From Paludibacteraceae bacterium (GTDB lineage: Bacteria > Bacteroidota > Bacteroidia > Bacteroidales > Paludibacteraceae), in the NCBI GenBank assembly GCA_905234835.1, contig CAJOIZ010000023.1, positions 1-37,442 on the forward strand: DNA of 37,442 bases, given 5' to 3'. Shown here piece by piece: positions 1-6,970 of the stretch. Under the pieces are notes generated by a model. It was not told the origin of the DNA, did not search any database, and saw nothing but the letters and a program-made list of their open reading frames with translations. Each line of letters starts with the position of its first letter. Positions within the stretch are counted from its first letter, which is position 1. Made by a program: the position numbers and the translations under genes.

Positions 1-23
1 GGGGGCTTACTTTTCAAAAACAA

Positions 24-55
24 TATAACGCACTATTGATTATGAGTGCGTTACA
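24..55 (-). terminator. Intrinsic terminator of the BspA-like gene
   Basis: A 9-bp perfect inverted repeat, TAACGCACT (26-34) and AGTGCGTTA (45-53), has a 10-base loop. On the minus strand it is followed by a U-rich tract (TATTGTTTTTG, positions 15-25). It lies about 30 bases past the stop codon of the BspA-like gene, so it most likely ends that transcript. Confidence 0.7.
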
Positions 56-81
56 TTGGCATGTCTATGCCATCTTGAGTT

Positions 82-2493
82 TTATCGGACAGTAATAGTT
101 GTAAACATCTGCTGACATCCTGCTACGCCTATTGAATCTGCCACAATAACAGGTGCTTCGTTAAGTTTCTTGCACGTACTGAACATCTGGAAGCAGCTGT
201 GGTCGCCTATTACCTTGAACCGCAGTGTATCTTTTACGGAAGTCAGGTTGGCACAATTATAGAACATCGTGTTACAAGCATACGGAGCAAGCGTATCTGC
301 CGCAATGTGCAGTCCTTCAATGTCTGTCAGTCCGTTGCAACCCGTGAACATACTGAGGTAGCAATAGTTGGTCAGGTCTTTGTTGAACAGTGTGTCGTTG
401 TCGAAAGTAAGAGATGTGCAAGCATTGAACATATACTGCATATTACGGTTACCCACCAACTCATCGACCTTAATTGTCGGCATCTTAGGCAATGCCGAGC
501 AAGTCGTAAACGCATAACTCAATCCATACGAGCCCAGCGTACCGATGCGGATTGTATCTATAGACCTTAATGTTGAGCAGGCGTTGAACATCTGTTCGCA
601 GCCGTAGTTGCTTACCTCGTTGATACTGATTTTTCCCATGCGAGGAACTTTGGCAAGTCCGTTGAACATCAGATAGCATCCGCCAGTCTTCGTTGCGTTG
701 TTACTCATAACACGCTCGGCATACACATTGGGTGTCTTTTTCAGTTTGGTGCTTCCGTTGAACATATCCTGACAGCCCTGATTGTAGATGGCTTTGTTAA
801 CGATGATGTCGCCTGCCGTCATAGAGTCTGCAGCAGCAGTAGCAGTACCGCAGTTTTTGAACATAACGTTACAGCCTAACAATCCGATAGAGTCCACAAC
901 TAAAGTCGGAGTGTGCTTGATGTGGTTACAGCCGAGAAACATGTTTTGGCACGCGCGGTCTCCGATAACCGATATTCTGAGTGTGTCCCACATATCGGTG
1001 ATGCCGGTACAGCCGTTGAACATACCATTATAGGCGTATGGTGCAACCGTGTCGGCAGCCAAATGCAGTTCCGATACATCGGTAATGCCCGTGCAGCCGC
1101 TGAACATGTAGTAATAGTTGTAACTTGCCAGTTCTTTGGAGAAGAGCGTATCTCTGTCGAAAGTGAGAGAGCTGCAGGCATTGAACATATACTGCATCGG
1201 GAAACTCCCGCCATACTCGCCAATTATTATCTTTGGTATGCTTTTCAGTTTGGTGCATCCCGTGTACATATAACTACAGCCGTATGCATCCAATCTGCCA
1301 ACGTTAATTACACCTGCGGAAGTAATACCCGTCAGATCTTGAAACATGTACCGGCATCCACCGTTTTTATCCGTTGTGCCGAAGATTCTGCCTGCTTTAA
1401 TGGCGGGAGCGTTTCTCAGCCGCGTACTACCTGCATACATAGTCTGGCAGCCCTGGTAGTAGATGGCTTTGCTGACAATGATGTCTCCGGCGGTCATTGA
1501 GTCGGTTCCAGTTGTCGTACCGCAGGTTTTGAACATATTGATACAACCTGTTGTACCAATCGAATCCACTTTGATAGCCGGAGTCTGGCGCAAGTTCGTA
1601 CAGCCTAAAAACATCTGGTCACAACTGTTTGTTGCAATCACGGAAACACGGAAGGTGTCCATTACCGAGGTCAGTCCCGTGCAAGCCTGGAACATCAGTT
1701 GGTAACAATAATTGTTCAGCGTGTCCGCAGCAAAATCTATACCTACCAAATCCGTCAAGCCTGTGCAACTCTGAAACATATTCAAACAGGCATACGTACC
1801 TAAATTGGACGGCACTCTGAATCCGCTCAAAGAAGACAGACTTGTACAATTCTTGAACATCTGATTATAACTATAAGAAGCTACCGTTTCAGGTTCCGGT
1901 AATGACAGGCTGCTAATATCCGTTACGCCCGTACCTTGGAACATCGCACGATAGCAATAGTTTTTTAGTACTGTAGCGGGCAAACGGATATTGTCGATAT
2001 TGGTTAGCGCTGCATTGTTTAAGAACAAGCAGTTAAAGCAACAATATGCAGGTATAGTAGTATTGGTAGCAAAGTTTTCACCATCAATCAATGACATCAC
2101 ATTTCCTTCTACCGAGAAATCTCCTGTCGTTACAAAGTACCAACGATAGTCATAAAATGTTTTACTATTATACCCGAATCCATTGGTGTTGATGCCATTG
2201 GCAGGGTTACGGCGCAGGCGCATAGTGTTTCCTGCGTCAATAGTTATTTTTGAGCCTGCAGCAGAAGCAGTAAAAGTTTCCCATGTTTCTCCTTCGTCAG
2301 TACTGTATTGTAAGAAAAGGTTAGCAAATGAGACAGAAGGAGAACTGGAAGTCTTTGTCAGATAAACCGTAGTAGTCTCATTGGCACGGAGGGTGAGTTC
2401 CTGGGAGAGGTAAGGGTCGTCAGCCCATGCCGGAACAGCGGAGAGAAAAAGTGTTGAGAGCAACACTACAAGATAAGTAAACAGTTGTTTCAT
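82..2493 (-). CDS. BspA-like repeat surface protein
   Basis: This secreted protein of 803 residues begins with a clear signal peptide (about residues 1-24, ending AWA before DDPY). After a leader of about 120 residues it consists of roughly 23 short repeats with a (C/Y)xxMFxxC(T/S)xL core, the pattern of BspA-like leucine-rich-type repeats in Bacteroidales surface proteins. A higher-order unit of about 225-250 residues (marked by VSVIATNSC, ISVIGDRAC and KVIGDHSC, and by two DSMTAGDIIV blocks) occurs about two and a half times. The third copy stops early, just after GCQQMF, and no type IX sorting domain follows. Family members are usually implicated in adhesion or host interaction, which is inferred here. 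It lies 12 bases after the small PVGDG-tail gene and is probably co-transcribed with it. Confidence 0.85.
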   Translation of the reverse strand: MKQLFTYLVVLLSTLFLSAVPAWADDPYLSQELTLRANETTTVYLTKTSSSPSVSFANLFLQYSTDEGETWETFTASAAGSKITIDAGNTMRLRRNPANGINTNGFGYNSKTFYDYRWYFVTTGDFSVEGNVMSLIDGENFATNTTIPAYCCFNCLFLNNAALTNIDNIRLPATVLKNYCYRAMFQGTGVTDISSLSLPEPETVASYSYNQMFKNCTSLSSLSGFRVPSNLGTYACLNMFQSCTGLTDLVGIDFAADTLNNYCYQLMFQACTGLTSVMDTFRVSVIATNSCDQMFLGCTNLRQTPAIKVDSIGTTGCINMFKTCGTTTGTDSMTAGDIIVSKAIYYQGCQTMYAGSTRLRNAPAIKAGRIFGTTDKNGGCRYMFQDLTGITSAGVINVGRLDAYGCSYMYTGCTKLKSIPKIIIGEYGGSFPMQYMFNACSSLTFDRDTLFSKELASYNYYYMFSGCTGITDVSELHLAADTVAPYAYNGMFNGCTGITDMWDTLRISVIGDRACQNMFLGCNHIKHTPTLVVDSIGLLGCNVMFKNCGTATAAADSMTAGDIIVNKAIYNQGCQDMFNGSTKLKKTPNVYAERVMSNNATKTGGCYLMFNGLAKVPRMGKISINEVSNYGCEQMFNACSTLRSIDTIRIGTLGSYGLSYAFTTCSALPKMPTIKVDELVGNRNMQYMFNACTSLTFDNDTLFNKDLTNYCYLSMFTGCNGLTDIEGLHIAADTLAPYACNTMFYNCANLTSVKDTLRFKVIGDHSCFQMFSTCKKLNEAPVIVADSIGVAGCQQMFTTITVR

Positions 2494-2505
2494 ATTGTTA
2501 TGATA

Positions 2506-2874
2506 TTATATTGAAGATTTCAGTTTTCTGCGTTTCCATGCGGCATAAGCGGCAAGGAAGACAATCAAGGGTAGGACTCCGTCACCGACAGGAGTCGCAG
2601 GATTCTCTCCCTCATAGGGGTCGTCCCAGTTCCCGGGTTTGTCAAAGCCGCCGGAACCGCCGCCTTCATCATCGTCCACAGGATCGCTCCATGTGCCGGG
2701 TTTATCCCAACCTATCTCCATGCCGCTTGTACCAAGCGGCATAGCAGAAGTGGATTGCATGGGAATAGGTTTGTAAGTAGCAAAAGTCGTGTGGTTGTCC
2801 GCCATCAACGGCATATACCCTGACAGGGCAAGGAGAATGACAGAGTGTATTATCAGACAGTGTCGTTTCTTCAT
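2506..2874 (-). CDS. Small secreted protein with PVGDG / hydrophobic / basic tail
   Basis: I start this at the second Met (2874), giving 122 residues, because the upstream Met at 2892 would sit almost on the likely transcription start. The chain has a signal peptide (about residues 1-25, hydrophobic after MKKRHC), then a QSTSAM segment and an acidic, Gly-rich middle with two DKPG(T/N)W(S/D)DP motifs. It ends in TPVGDG, a hydrophobic stretch of about 14 residues and the basic cluster WKRRKLK. That three-part tail looks like a membrane-stop or sorting signal, but no processing enzyme is visible here. It is first in an apparent operon with the BspA-like protein. Function is unknown; a partner or regulator of the surface protein is only a guess. 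Confidence 0.7.
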   Translation of the reverse strand: MKKRHCLIIHSVILLALSGYMPLMADNHTTFATYKPIPMQSTSAMPLGTSGMEIGWDKPGTWSDPVDDDEGGGSGGFDKPGNWDDPYEGENPATPVGDGVLPLIVFLAAYAAWKRRKLKSSI

Positions 2875-3122
2875 TATGAGAGGCTTTAGCAAATAATAGA
2901 CGGCAAAGTTGTAGCATTTTTTTTGAAATATGCAAATTTTTGACTATTATTCGATAAAAATACAGCGTAAAGGTATATTTTTTATCTGTCAGTAGTAAAA
3001 AAACGGTCAAAATAAGCGTTCCTGTTCATTCGTCGTTCATTCGTTGTTCATTGCCTGTTCAAAAAGTGCCTTCAGCCCTTTATACATCGGTTACGAGAGT
3101 GCTTTTTTTCGACCGATTGGGG
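2875..3122. other. Intergenic region between the dnaK terminator and the small secreted gene
   Basis: No gene is visible. It holds a weak minus-strand promoter candidate, an imperfect -7 (TACAACTTTG, 2904-2913) with TTTG at 2933-2936, suited to start the small secreted gene. It also holds a short 11-bp tandem array at 3024-3060, listed separately. The rest is AT-rich. Confidence 0.4.
3024..3060. repeat. 11-bp tandem array E (3.4 units)
   Basis: Consecutive units GTTCATTCGTC, GTTCATTCGTT, GTTCATTGCCT and GTTC have an exact 11-base period. It lies between dnaK and the small secreted gene and is one of five intergenic arrays in this window with that period. Confidence 0.8.
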
Positions 3123-3157
3123 TTAAAAAAGAAATCAGGATGTCTAATGGGACATCC
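3123..3157 (-). terminator. Intrinsic terminator of dnaK
   Basis: A perfect 7-bp stem, GGATGTC (3138-3144) and GACATCC (3151-3157), has a 6-base loop. On the minus strand it runs into TGATTTCTTTTTT. It lies about 50 bases beyond the dnaK stop codon. Confidence 0.75.
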
Positions 3158-3206
3158 CGACTTCTTTGGTATGGCATAGCCGTTTATAGACTTTTCGTGC
3201 AGGCGC

Positions 3207-5174
3207 TTATTTCACTTCCTCGAAGTCCACGTCTTGTGGGCCGTTGTTGGAGTTGCCTCCGTTCTGCTGTCCGCCTTGTCCTCCGAAGGGACCGCCTTGA
3301 CCGCCGAAAGGTCCGTTTTGTCCGTTGAAGGGGTTACCGCCTTGCGCGCCTGCCTGCTGACCGCCTGTCTGGTTGTACATCTCCGCGCTGGCAGCCTGGA
3401 AAGCGGTCATCAGTTCGTTGTTGTAACGTTCGCACGCATCGGCATCTTTCTTCTCGTAAGCCTCTTTGAGGTTCTTCAGAGCAGCCTCAATCGGTGCTTT
3501 CTTGTCGGCAGGAATCTTGTCGCCGAGTTCTTGCAGTTGCTTCTCGGTCTGGAAGATGGTGGCATCGGCTTTGTTAAGTTTCTCCACGCGTTCTTTCTCT
3601 TTCTTGTCGGCTTCGGCATTGGCTTCGGCTTCGGCTTTCATCCGTTTGATCTCCTCGTCGCTGAGACCGCTGGATGCCTCGATGCGTACTGACTGTTCTT
3701 TGCCGGTGGCTTTATCCTTGGCGGATACGCTCAATATACCGTTGGCGTCAATATCGAAAGTTACTTCGATTTGCGGTTCTCCACGACGTGCCGGCATAAT
3801 GCCGTCCAAGTGGAAGATGCCAATCTGCTTGTTCTGCGCCGCCATCGGGCGTTCGCCCTGCAGCACCTTGATCTCCACGGAGGGCTGGTTGTCCACAGCG
3901 GTGGAGAAGATCTCGGACTTCTTGGTGGGGATGGTGGTGTTCGCCTCAATCATGCGGGTCATCACACCGCCCATCGTTTCGATACCGAGGCTCAGCGGGG
4001 TCACGTCAAGCAGTACCACGTCTTTCAGTCCCTCTTCATGTGCCAGTACGCCGCCTTGGATGGCTGCGCCTATGGCTACTACTTCGTCGGGGTTGACCGA
4101 CTTGTTGGGTGCTTTACCGAAGAACTTCTCTACTGCTGCCTGTATAGCGGGGATACGTGTTGAACCGCCCACGAGCAGAATCTCGTCAATGTCGCTTGTG
4201 CGGTAGCCTGCATGCTCAAGTGCCGTGCGGCAGGGAGCGATGGTGCGCTGGATGAGGTCGTCAATGAGTTGCTCGAACTTAGCGCGTGTCAATGTCTTTA
4301 CCAAGTGGCAGGGAACGCCGTCCACAGGCATGATATAAGGCAGGTTGATTTCCGTCGAAGTGGTGTTGGACAACTCTATCTTGGCTTTCTCGGCAGCTTC
4401 TTTGAGTCGTTGCATTGCCATCGGGTCTTTGCTCAAGTCGGCACCTGCGTTGTCTTTCTTGAATTCGTCCACCAACCAGTCGATGATACGGTGGTCGAAG
4501 TCGTCACCGCCGAGGTGCGTGTCACCATCCGTGGCTTTCACTTCAAATACGCCGTCGCCCATATCCAATACGCTGACATCGTGTGTACCGCCACCGCAGT
4601 CGAAGACTACAATCTTCATATCTTTCTTGAACTTGTCAAGACCGAAGGCGAGTGCTGCGGCTGTCGGTTCGTTGACGATACGCTGTACATGCAGACCGGC
4701 TATTTCGCCTGCCTCTTTGGTAGCCTGACGCTGGCTGTCAGAGAAGTATGCCGGTACGGTGATGACTGCATCGGTTACCTCTACGCCGAGGTAATCTTCG
4801 GCTGTCTTTTTCATCTTCTGCAGGATGATGGCACTAATCTCTTGCGGGGTATAGAGACGTCCGTCAATGTCCACACGTGCTGTGTTGTTGTCGCCACGAA
4901 CCACTTTGTACGGTACGCGTGCAATCTCGTTGGACAAGCGGTCGTAGGGTTCACCCATAAAACGCTTGATTGAATTGACTGTCTTCAGAGGGTTGGTAAT
5001 AGCCTGACGTTTGGCAGGATCGCCTACCTTACGTTCGCCACCTTCCACGAAACCTACTACCGAAGGAGTGGTCCGTTTGCCCTCGCTGTTGGTTATTACT
5101 TGCGGCTTGCCGCCTTCCATTACTGCGACGCAGGAATTGGTAGTTCCCAAGTCGATACCGATAATTTTACTCAT
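3207..5174 (-). CDS. dnaK: Chaperone protein DnaK (Hsp70)
   Basis: This 655-residue Hsp70 chaperone is an ATP-driven cytosolic machine that binds exposed hydrophobic stretches of unfolded proteins with DnaJ and GrpE. The start [18 protein letters not shown] is the canonical nucleotide-binding motif. The ATPase domain spans about 1-385 (including the [10 protein letters not shown] phosphate motif), the substrate-binding beta domain about 390-510 ([13 protein letters not shown] near its start), and the helical lid about 510-600. The tail is a Gly/Gln/Asn-rich linker ending DVDFEEVK, the usual C-terminal acidic motif. Length is normal. The gene stands alone, divergent from the polyprenyl synthase. 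The upstream region has no clear TAnnTTTG promoter but does have a palindrome and a sigma-54-like element, annotated separately. Confidence 0.98.
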   Translation of the reverse strand: MSKIIGIDLGTTNSCVAVMEGGKPQVITNSEGKRTTPSVVGFVEGGERKVGDPAKRQAITNPLKTVNSIKRFMGEPYDRLSNEIARVPYKVVRGDNNTARVDIDGRLYTPQEISAIILQKMKKTAEDYLGVEVTDAVITVPAYFSDSQRQATKEAGEIAGLHVQRIVNEPTAAALAFGLDKFKKDMKIVVFDCGGGTHDVSVLDMGDGVFEVKATDGDTHLGGDDFDHRIIDWLVDEFKKDNAGADLSKDPMAMQRLKEAAEKAKIELSNTTSTEINLPYIMPVDGVPCHLVKTLTRAKFEQLIDDLIQRTIAPCRTALEHAGYRTSDIDEILLVGGSTRIPAIQAAVEKFFGKAPNKSVNPDEVVAIGAAIQGGVLAHEEGLKDVVLLDVTPLSLGIETMGGVMTRMIEANTTIPTKKSEIFSTAVDNQPSVEIKVLQGERPMAAQNKQIGIFHLDGIMPARRGEPQIEVTFDIDANGILSVSAKDKATGKEQSVRIEASSGLSDEEIKRMKAEAEANAEADKKEKERVEKLNKADATIFQTEKQLQELGDKIPADKKAPIEAALKNLKEAYEKKDADACERYNNELMTAFQAASAEMYNQTGGQQAGAQGGNPFNGQNGPFGGQGGPFGGQGGQQNGGNSNNGPQDVDFEEVK

Positions 5175-5237
5175 AGTTGTATCCTTTCTAATTTTATTAT
5201 TCAGTTGATTATTGTGGTTGTTTGTCGCCTATTACTA

Positions 5238-5280
5238 CACAAACCTTGTGCCAAAAGCCCAATACTGCCAAAATGGCAGT
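5238..5280 (-). promoter_or_regulatory. Candidate sigma-54-like promoter and palindromic operator of dnaK
   Basis: On the minus strand, 64 bases upstream of the dnaK start, the sequence TGGCACAAGGTTTGTG (5253-5238) resembles the -24/-12 sigma-54 pattern (GG, ten bases, then GT instead of GC). Ten bases further upstream is a perfect palindrome, ACTGCCA-AAA-TGGCAGT (5264-5280). The element itself also contains the small repeat CACAA-ACC-TTGTG. This is an inference from pattern; a heat-shock operator is an equal possibility. Confidence 0.4.
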
Positions 5281-5292
5281 CTCATTTCTGTT

Positions 5293-5322
5293 TTTGTATA
5301 TAAGAAAAAGGCTGTATTTTTG
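5293..5322 (+). promoter_or_regulatory. Promoter of the polyprenyl synthase
   Basis: The -7 box TATTTTTG (5315-5322) has TTTG (5293-5296) 18 bases upstream, the Bacteroidota pattern. It places the transcription start just before the ATG at 5343 and so rules out the TTG at 5331 as the start codon. GAGGA sits before the ATG. Confidence 0.7.
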
Positions 5323-5342
5323 CGGCGAATTTGCGAGGAACG

Positions 5343-6314
5343 ATGTCCACAGAAGAGATACAACAGCCAGTTTTGGAAGATTTGGCGGCAGTCCGCCGTC
5401 TGTTAGAAGAGGAGATTAAGCGTCCCGAGGGGGTGCTCAGTGATGTATTGGCATATATCCTGACCACTCATGGCAAGCAGTTGCGTATGCAGTTGGTGTT
5501 ATTAGCTGCCGCAATCTGTCACGGTGTGACCGACAAGACCCGCCGTACTGCTCTGGCGTTCGAGTTCCTTCATACTGCCAGTCTGGTGCATGACGATGTG
5601 GTGGACAACTCTCCCCTGAGGCGCGGCAAAGAGTCTGTCCATCAGCACTGGTCCAACAAGGTGGCGGTGTTGGCGGGGGACTATATGCTGTCACGCGTGA
5701 TAGAGATAGTGGCTGATTTGCGCAATGTGCGTATCTGGCAAATACTGGCGTGCTTGGGCAAAGAGTTGGCAGACGGCGAAGTGAAGCAACTGCACGTAGA
5801 GCGGTCCATGTGGATTAGCGAAGAGGATTATTACCGCATCATCAGCGGCAAGACTGCCAGCCTGTTTGCCGCTTGTATGGAAGCCGGTGCCGAGTCCTCG
5901 GCAGGCAGTCCAAAGCAGGTGCGTTCGCTCCGTACATTCGGATGGAACTTAGGCATGTGTTTCCAGTTGAAGGACGATGTATTAGACTACTCGGACAGCG
6001 AGCAGTTGGATAAGCCCACGATGAACGACCTTCGTTCGGGCAACGTCACTCTGCCTCTTCTCGTCTCGCTTATGCGTGCTCCGCAAGAGGAAGCGGATGC
6101 CATTCGTCTCCTTGCAGAGCAGCCGTTAGACAGAGTGGGAGAGGATACCATCCGCAATTTCATTATGCGATATGAGGGGATTCCCTACGCTTACCGTCGA
6201 ATGTCTTACTACAAGGAGCAGGCACTCGAAGCTTTTAACTCCGCTTTTCACGATTCGCCCGTCCGCCGCAGCCTGACAGCACTCTTGGACTACGCCATTC
6301 ACCGCGTCAAATAA
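5343..6314 (+). CDS. Polyprenyl (octaprenyl-type) diphosphate synthase
   Basis: This trans-prenyltransferase of 323 residues condenses isopentenyl diphosphate onto an allylic diphosphate to build the side chain of menaquinone or a similar lipid. Visible motifs are HGKQLRMQL (about 43-51, the GKxxRP-like region), the first Asp-rich motif HDDVVDNSPLRRG (about 83-95) and the second, LKDDVLDYSD (about 209-218), which chelate the magnesium-diphosphate. A GKTASLF motif lies at about 169-175. The ATG at 5343 is chosen over an upstream TTG because of promoter position. It is transcribed divergently from dnaK with no gene behind it on the same strand. Chain length cannot be told from sequence alone; Bacteroidales homologues are usually named IspB-like. 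Confidence 0.9.
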   Translation: MSTEEIQQPVLEDLAAVRRLLEEEIKRPEGVLSDVLAYILTTHGKQLRMQLVLLAAAICHGVTDKTRRTALAFEFLHTASLVHDDVVDNSPLRRGKESVHQHWSNKVAVLAGDYMLSRVIEIVADLRNVRIWQILACLGKELADGEVKQLHVERSMWISEEDYYRIISGKTASLFAACMEAGAESSAGSPKQVRSLRTFGWNLGMCFQLKDDVLDYSDSEQLDKPTMNDLRSGNVTLPLLVSLMRAPQEEADAIRLLAEQPLDRVGEDTIRNFIMRYEGIPYAYRRMSYYKEQALEAFNSAFHDSPVRRSLTALLDYAIHRVK

Positions 6315-6327
6315 GTGCTTGCTTTCT

Positions 6328-6413
6328 GAAGATTGTAGCACTTTTATTCCGAAAGTTGTGGATGTTTTATTCCGAAGATTGTGGCATTTTTATTCCGAAA
6401 GTTGTGGATGTAC
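6328..6413. repeat. 23-bp tandem repeat, 3.7 copies
   Basis: Four head-to-tail copies (6328-6350, 6351-6373, 6374-6396, 6397-6413) of a unit beginning GAA(G/A)(A/G)TTGT(A/G)G and ending TTTTATTCC. Copies 1 and 3 resemble each other, as do 2 and 4, giving a 46-bp higher-order period. It begins 13 bases after the polyprenyl synthase stop. No gene is evident in it. Confidence 0.85.
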
Positions 6414-6559
6414 ATAACGGCAGGGTTGCGGGTTATGTGGTTGTAAATTCAGTACGTCAAAGAACACTTGCAGTTTGTGTGCGGTTGGTCTGCTTCCTCC
6501 CCGGCGTTCCGCAGCGCAATGTTGCGGCAACCGGCTTGCATTGGGTGACACGGACAGCG

Positions 6560-6698
6560 TACAAAAAGAAAACATCTGCAAGCAAGATGTATCTTTTGTT
6601 TGCACAGCCCTGTGCACAAAGGTTGCGCAAGTAACTGTGTGTCATGTGTTCAGCGTCTCACGACGCTATCGCCAAGTATCAGCACTCTGATTGCTTAG
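6560..6698 (-). ncRNA. Candidate small non-coding RNA
   Basis: A perfect minus-strand -7 box (TATCTTTG, 6712-6705) is followed by about 135 bases with RNA-like structure. There is a hairpin AGCGTC-GTGA-GACGCT (6652-6667) with a GNRA tetraloop and TGCAC-N6-GTGCA (6601-6616). A terminator-like stem ACATCT-N7-AGATGT (6572-6590) then runs into TTTTCTTTTTG. I do not recognise the family. A GGAAGCAG string further on (near 6490 on the minus strand) recalls SRP RNA, but it lies past the terminator and lacks the full SRP core. Confidence 0.3.
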
Positions 6699-6704
6699 CG
6701 GGTG

Positions 6705-6712
6705 CAAAGATA
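6705..6712 (-). promoter_or_regulatory. Minus-strand -7 promoter element
   Basis: TATCTTTG on the minus strand is an exact match to the commonest -7 box in this window. No protein gene starts downstream within 1.5 kb on that strand, which is why a small RNA is proposed. No clear -33 TTTG is visible. Confidence 0.45.
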
Positions 6713-6906
6713 CGACAAAAAAAGGCGTTTGTCAAGAGCATCTTAAGAAAAGTAAACTCTTTTTTGGCGTTGACTATAGAAATATGTCAAAAAAAATGAT
6801 GGTATCTTAAGAAAAGTACATTTTTGGGGGCGGCTCTGCGGGGAACCGTTATTCCACAGATGTATTTGCCAGCGCTTAAGATAGAACCCTATACTAGTTA
6901 GGCTGC

Positions 6907-6940
6907 AAAAAAACAACAAAAAACTCCCCAATGCTGGGAA
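6907..6940 (-). terminator. Terminator of the CoiA-like gene
   Basis: The stem TCCCCA (6925-6930) and TGGGAA (6935-6940) has a 4-base ATGC loop. On the minus strand it is followed by GTTTTTTGTTGTTTTTTT. It lies 30 bases beyond the stop codon at 6971. Confidence 0.75.
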
Positions 6941-6970
6941 TGATGAAGAAAAATGTAAAAATGTGTAAAT

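Larger units (their letters stand above)
6414..6970. other. Long non-coding stretch with promoter, hairpins and a 64-bp repeat
   Basis: I see no convincing protein gene. Going right: a hairpin at 6601-6616, a GNRA-type hairpin at 6652-6667, a minus-strand promoter at 6705-6712, and a 15-base direct repeat ATCTTAAGAAAAGTA at 6740-6754 and 6804-6818. The terminator of the CoiA-like gene lies at 6907-6940. Short open frames on both strands here have no recognisable domain and overlap the structured DNA. Confidence 0.5.

Noticed and set aside
3466..4206. Long plus-strand frame inside dnaK
   Set aside because: Shadow of the DnaK coding sequence; Ser-rich low-complexity product without domain.
6414..6560. 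SRP (4.5S) RNA on the minus strand, suggested by GGAAGCAG near 6490
   Set aside because: The surrounding sequence (AACGCC-GGGGA-GG-AAGCAGACC) lacks the usual UCAG on the 5-prime side and a normal GGAA tetraloop helix. The flanking arms pair poorly, and no promoter precedes it.
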